A stretch of DNA of 64,000 nucleotides from Absidia repens (Eukaryota; Mucoromycota; Mucoromycetes; Mucorales; Cunninghamellaceae): the NCBI GenBank assembly GCA_002105175.1, contig MCGE01000027.1, positions 262,001 to 326,000 on the forward strand. The letters are read 5' to 3'. A program made the position numbers and the translations under genes. The notes under the pieces are model-generated. The model saw nothing but the letters and a program-made list of their open reading frames with translations. It was not told the DNA's origin and made no database searches. Numbering within the stretch: the stretch's first letter is position 1; every line of letters starts with the position of its first letter. This document shows, one piece after another, positions 59,701 through 64,000 of this stretch.

Positions 59701-60672
59701 ATTATTTTCAAAAATGAAAACAGTACTGTACAGTACCACTTGGACTTTCAAGTCTAATTCTATTTTATTTTTAAGTCTTTGCAGCTACAGTCGGTTGAAC
59801 TTCATCCTAAAAGCTACTGGTGCTCACTCTATAAAAAATAAAAACCTACAAAACAAATTCCAGTTACGATCTAACAACCAAAATTAGCCGTGACAACATG
59901 CTTTCCATTGTCGAGGATCGGCCTGAGGCCGCTCCCAACACAGTGAACCTGCAGTCGCTTTTGAGATTCTTGCCTCCGACACTTATTTGTTTACCTTTTT
60001 GCTCTCGACACTTTTTGCTCTTGACTTTTTTTGCTTTTGACATTTTTTGCTCTTGACATCCTTCTGCTCTTGACATCTTTCGCTTTCGACACTTGCTTTC
60101 GACACTTTTTGCTTTTGACACTTTTTGCTTCTGGCCAACCTTAATTATTTTTTTGTATAAATAGCCAGACTTTTTTGAAGAAATTATTTTTTCTTTAGTT
60201 TTTTCCAGTTTTCTCATTATATCAAATAAAACTTAGTACAAAGGTTCTTTTAACCACCAATTTATCTGCTGTTTCTATTGGATCATAGAAACCTCTTTTA
60301 TTTTTGACTATAAGTCCTCTTTTTATTTTATTTTTACTGTGTGTTATACACTTATTTTTATTGAACCAACAAAGGTCAATACTTTTCTTTTTTATTTTAT
60401 TTCACTTTTCCAAGTTTATTTTTTATAAACTTTCTCTACAGTTGGACTTTATCTACAAAAGTTCTGGTGCTCACTACTCTATATTCTATTTTTGTTCAAA
60501 TCAGGAACAAGTTATTTCAAATTCCGTCCAAGGAACAAATTTATTTTCAAGCTCTAACAAGCAAAAACTATACTAAAGGATAACTCAAGACATCCTATTC
60601 AACCCAGAAAAACATAAAAACCTACAAAAACACTACTCTGTTACAAGCTTCTTACCCAAATTAGCCGTAACA
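59700..60672 (-). mobile_element. LTR-like direct repeats (degenerate retroelement remnant)
   Basis: Two blocks on the minus strand begin TGTTACGGCTAATTTGG (60672) and TGTTGTCACGGCTAATTTTG (59898). Both continue with GTAAC, TTTTGTAGGTTTTTAT and GAGCACCAG in the same order. The plus strand between them has TATAAATA (about 60156) and AATAAA (about 60225), the spacing of an LTR promoter and poly(A) signal. No gag or pol coding is present. Orientation of the original element is not settled. Confidence 0.4.
59995..60135. repeat. Minisatellite of TTTTTGCTCTTGACA-like units
   Basis: About nine imperfect units of 13-18 bp. On the minus strand they encode a repeated Lys/Ser-rich peptide inside a 117-codon ORF, which I do not treat as a gene. 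Confidence 0.7.
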
Positions 60673-60757
60673 CCATAAATTCATTAAACAAAAAGAAATA
60701 TCGTTCGTTTGCGCAAAAACTACAAAAATAAAAGTATACCAAAAGCAAAAAAGTAAC

Positions 60758-60830
60758 TGCTCCATATGAGGATCGAACTCATGACCTTCAGATTATGAGA
60801 CTGACGCTCTGCCAACTGAGCCAACGAAGC
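60758..60830 (-). tRNA. tRNA-Met (CAT), elongator type
   Basis: On the minus strand GCTTCGT pairs with ATGGAGC, discriminator A. The anticodon loop CTCATAA gives CAT (plus 60795-60797). D arm TGGCTCAGTTGGCAGAGC. The T loop GTTCGATCC is the elongator form, not the initiator form. No intron. Confidence 0.94.
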
Positions 60831-60929
60831 CTTTTTGTTTCGAAAAAGGGCCTGTAATATTTATGGACAACCCAAAATGTGCCTTTAAAAAACACTTTTT
60901 TGTTGCTAGATGACCCACTATTGTCGATA

Positions 60930-60985
60930 TTAACCTTTGTATCCACCTACCATCTATCCATCCATCTATGCATCCGCCCATCTAT

Positions 60986-61023
<38 letters not shown>

Positions 61024-61225
61024 CTAGACGGTTATTCTCATATCCTTAGTTCATGCATATGTGATTATCCTACAATTGAATTCAGACCCCGAATCAGTCC
61101 CTGCTCAAATACCACATTCATCTACTCATACACCAATATATTAGTATATATAAGAAATAAATAACCATAGCCATAAAAAAAGCTTTACAATATTTGATAT
61201 CAAGTATTTTCTTTATTCCAAAATA
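60930..61225 (+). repeat. Family B repeat, copy B3
   Basis: Shares with B1/B2 the CCACCTACCATCTATCCATC start, a TA run, CTTAGTTCATGCA, AATTCAGACCCCGAATCA and TTTACAATATTTGATATCAAGT. It begins 100 bp from tRNA-Met. Confidence 0.7.
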
Positions 61226-61573
61226 CAGTCAACCAGAAACACCTCCTTTGACTGAATGCTAGATCCATTCCCTACTCATCGCCTTTACGCTGTAGCCCAT
61301 TTCGTTACCACCAACATACTTTGGTACCCAAATACATCTGGAATTGCTTCCTGCAAACATTTACGTAAAAAGCATACTGAAATAACCATATAAAACAAAA
61401 AGTAGAATAAGAGGTACAACTGAGTTGTATTTTATTTGATATAAGGAAGGGGTAATGAAGGTATATATATATATATTCTATAATATGGAAGAATAAAATA
61501 GAGTGGTCGATTTATGGATTTGATAATAACAACTATATTAAGGTGGAGATGGAATGTGATAATAGGCAAAAAA

Positions 61574-61607
<34 letters not shown>

Positions 61608-62024
61608 TGATCAGGGTTTGAATATTATATTATTTGATAGAAGATCAGGGATAAATAAAAACAAATGTTAAAGTGAATACGCTATTGATAAATGTATAGA
61701 CGGTTTCATATATATTGTGCTTAGTAGGAACCAGGAATAAGACAGTTGTTGAATGGTGACGATTACTGAAAAGAAAATAAGAGTGCCAACGTTAAATAGG
61801 GTTGGGGTAAAGAGAGAGCCACATGTTATTACTATTGAATGATATGGTTTGCTGTGAAAAGAAGAAGAAGCTAGCATGCCGCCATCGTTGAATGTTGGCA
61901 ATCGTCGTCAAGAGAAGAAGACTACCAAGTTGATTATGCCAGCATAGTTGATTGTAAACAAGATGAAAAGGGCAGTTCCTTTTGTTTCCACCAAGGATCA
62001 AAAAAAAAAAAAAAAAAAATCAAA
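61226..62024. other. Intergenic, A-rich tract at 61567-61605
   Basis: A 45-codon frame (MLDPFPTHRLYAVAHF..) at 61256 has no motif or paralogue. The rest is AT-rich with a long A-rich run. No gene is supported. Confidence 0.4.
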
Positions 62025-62655
62025 AACGTTTTAACCCCCGCACACGTGAAATATTATATTTTCCTCCCGATTTTAATTTTTTCACTCTGTCTTTCTTTCT
62101 TTTTTCCCTTTCCTTAATTCTTCACCATTCAACTTCTTTTGAGATTATAGTGATTTTAGGTTGGTGTCAGGACTAGTTTAGAACGGTTTTCAGATCAGAG
62201 ATTACAAGATGCGTAGTGAAACCCTTTCATTTTGGATCTAGGATCTGGGGCCGCCCTTGATTGGCTTTTTGTAGTATTTAGCTTAGTTGAGAGTTAGTTG
62301 ATCCATAGTTTATATCTATATTTTAATAAAATATGTCTCTTTTTACGTACCATAATGAAAAATGTCCCATTAGTCTTTCTCATGTCTTGTGCAATAGATT
62401 CCTGTTTTACAACCATCACTTCTTGTGCTTAGTGTTGACTGTTGTTGTGATTCCATTAAATGTCCCTTTAGTTTGTATCGTACCCTGTACAATATGTTAG
62501 CTCCCATTTTACAGTTGTACCTTTAGATTAGTGTTGACCTTCTTCTAGTCTCACTTTAGTCACCCTATTGTTACCTCCATTGAATCACTTGTTACAATGA
62601 ACCCTTTGTCTTTAGTTTTAGTACCAACATATATGGTTTAATAAAATATATCATT
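62025..62655 (+). repeat. Family A repeat, copy A7
   Basis: Upstream block CGCACACGTGAAATATTATAT, CTCCCG, TTTTCACTCTGTC, then GTGTCAGGACTAGTTTAGAA and GTGAAACCCTTTCATTTTGG. CGGTTTT pairs partly with GAAACC. Downstream CATGTCTTGTGCAATAG and two TTAGTGTTGAC words match A4 and A5. Confidence 0.75.
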
Positions 62656-62955
62656 TTATTATTAGCTATCCTCTGACTTATGATACCATGAGCAAAGCCA
62701 TTATTGTCTCTATTTTAAGATTGTCCTTCAAACACCAGTTTGCTAACTCATCCACCTTGACTACTTCATCCACAGTATTCAAGCGGCTAGTTTATGTTTC
62801 TAGGACTGTGGTATAAAAACACGAATCTACCTTGTCTATACCAGTCATATTAATTAACCTAGAGTGTACTGATATTCCCCCCCTTTTTTTTTTGACACCC
62901 AGTAAATGTATGTGAATGTCGAATTCTGCAAAAACATGTTTATTTTTATGTTTTA

Positions 62956-64000
62956 TCACTTGTATTTTTCTTGATTGATATTTAACCTCTCTACATATCT
63001 GCAATTGATAAGAACGAATACCTGAGTTATAGTGGAGTCATCCTGATTAGTGCATCTATGGTACACTGCATTTTGGTTTTCCATGTTTCTAGTTTTTTCT
63101 TGATTGACTTTTACATCATTGACTGCTACTCGCCTTGTGTATCTCTGATCAGAAGCCATCATACGCTCATACCAAAGGTTAGATAAACCAAGATAATCCA
63201 GCGAGAGTAAAGGAAGGTCGACTTGAAGCATAAAACAATAACCAGATTCTTTTGTAGGAATAAAGGAGGAAGAGGAGGAGGGGGCTGACGGTGATTGTAG
63301 CTGGCATTGCACATTATTTAGACTTAGCCGCTTTAAGCGGGGGCATGTTTGACACACCATAGTCACATTTTGTTCCAAAGACACCATGCAATTTGATATC
63401 ACCAATTCTTCAAGCACAGGAAAAAATATTTGTTTTTCTTGCAATTTGTCAGATAAAAATAGATCGCTTTCGATTTCCAACAGGGTTAGTTTGGGGCACG
63501 CATTCGCCACTGCAAAAAAATCTTGTTTTTCCCGCCGCGCAAATGAAGTACCATTATTATGATCACTTGATATATGTTGAATTTTCAATGTTTTGAGGAG
63601 AGGGAGCAGAGGTAGAAGAGTATGTTTCCGTTTTCCCCATAATTTCTGAACTTGGTGCCATGATGCATTCGAGGTCGTGATCAGTACCAATGAGGTGAGG
63701 TGTGAAAAATAAAATCGATCAGCAAATTCAAATACCGCATTTGTTATTTCACAAGGTTCGATTTTCTTATCGTTATTGACCAGTAAATCAAATGGCAGTA
63801 AGCAACTCCAATGCAACTGCGTAATAAAACAAGGTCGTTCCCGCCTGTCATCCACTAACCATTGCCGTAATTCGTTATAAGGCCAAATGCTTTCAAACTG
63901 AGAAGGAAGAAAATTGCTACCAAGTGGTTCATAAAGGTCTGCACTGAGATGTTTCAATCGAGCAAAATTATTGGTAATAAGAGAAAAAAGGGCGGACCGA
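62956..64000 (-). CDS. F-box/LRR-type protein, C-terminal part, runs off right edge
   Basis: The frame is open from the right edge to the stop at 62956, giving about 347 residues. Irregular leucine-rich repeats are visible: SHLTSLVLI, LPLLKTLKIQH, ACPKLTLLEIESD, FPVLEELVISN, TCPRLKRLSLNNV, LPLLSLDYLGLSNL and VFVLINCRYVERLNI. This pattern fits fungal F-box/LRR substrate receptors of SCF ubiquitin ligases; the F-box itself would be to the right of the window and is not seen. A CAG-GTATTC donor at 63023 has no usable acceptor at normal distance, so the frame is read through. A Ser run (SAPSSSSSF) interrupts the repeats. Confidence 0.7.
   Translation of the reverse strand, partial: RSALFSLITNNFARLKHLSADLYEPLGSNFLPSQFESIWPYNELRQWLVDDRRERPCFITQLHWSCLLPFDLLVNNDKKIEPCEITNAVFEFADRFYFSHLTSLVLITTSNASWHQVQKLWGKRKHTLLPLLPLLKTLKIQHISSDHNNGTSFARREKQDFFAVANACPKLTLLEIESDLFLSDKLQEKQIFFPVLEELVISNCMVSLEQNVTMVCQTCPRLKRLSLNNVQCQLQSPSAPSSSSSFIPTKESGYCFMLQVDLPLLSLDYLGLSNLWYERMMASDQRYTRRVAVNDVKVNQEKTRNMENQNAVYHRCTNQDDSTITQVFVLINCRYVERLNINQEKYK

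Noticed and set aside
59864..60217. 117-codon Lys-rich ORF on the minus strand
   Set aside because: It is the translation of the TTTTTGCTCTTGACA minisatellite.
63001..63023. Possible intron GTATTC..TTGCAG in the F-box/LRR gene
   Set aside because: At 23 nt it is far shorter than any other intron here, and reading through gives a plausible LRR segment.
1..64000. CRISPR arrays, rRNA genes, bacterial operons or promoters
   Set aside because: The window is eukaryotic nuclear DNA with spliced genes. No regularly spaced identical repeats with unique spacers and no rRNA segments were seen.

Overview
The window is nuclear DNA from a filamentous fungus, most likely an early-diverging one (Mucoromycota, Mucorales-like). 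The evidence is AT-rich DNA, intron-dense genes with short GT-AG introns (mostly 55-110 bp), long A/T homopolymer runs beside genes, and protein families typical of fungi: a very large CHK1/Mak-type hybrid histidine kinase, an NPR1/HAL5-like kinase, an alpha-arrestin with a PPxY motif, and TVP18. The species assignment is inference. Exon coordinates were built by hand from splice sites and frame continuity; every complete gene model below sums to a multiple of three.

Layout, left to right. 1-3300: 5' part of a Ser-rich regulatory-type protein (minus strand, runs off the edge). 6721-7305: a short orphan gene. 7636-16068: a 15-exon hybrid histidine kinase of about 2,367 aa (pseudokinase, AAA-type ATPase, long helical middle, GAF, HisKA, HATPase, degenerate receiver, receiver). 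16.1-23.9 kb: gene-poor repeat block. 23880-25115: MAK16. 26335-27245: TVP18. 27976-29312: enoyl-CoA isomerase. 29697-30522: small Cys-rich, probably GPI-anchored protein. 30914-32554: VAP/Scs2-type ER protein. 33068-34638 and 35102-37183: divergent alpha-arrestin and NPR1/HAL5-like kinase. 37495-43338: DHX34-type helicase with 30 exons. 43696-45297: MBOAT lysophospholipid acyltransferase. 45.3-47.8 kb: repeats. 47845-49611: UBR7. 49747-49820: tRNA-Asn. 50-53 kb: repeats. 53049-54310: cystinosin-like transporter. 54413-55681: alpha/beta hydrolase with Asp at the nucleophile position. 56064-58701: orphan poly-Q protein. 58.7-62.9 kb: repeats, LTR-like remnants and tRNA-Met. 62956-64000: F-box/LRR-type protein, partial.

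Most genes are independent housekeeping loci. The one neighbour pair with a plausible shared job is the arrestin and kinase: in yeast, Npr1-type kinases control arrestin-Rsp5 endocytosis of permeases, and here the two genes share a 463 bp intergenic region.

The most unusual material is non-coding. A dispersed family (family A, seven copies, all on the plus strand) carries a hairpin with one compensated stem change, a promoter-like upstream block and repeated AATAAA signals. One copy lies inside a 963 bp element with terminal inverted repeats and TA flanks (Tc1/mariner style). A second family (B, three copies), a foldback element, an E2F-like gene fragment and several ordered minisatellites fill the remaining gene-poor DNA.
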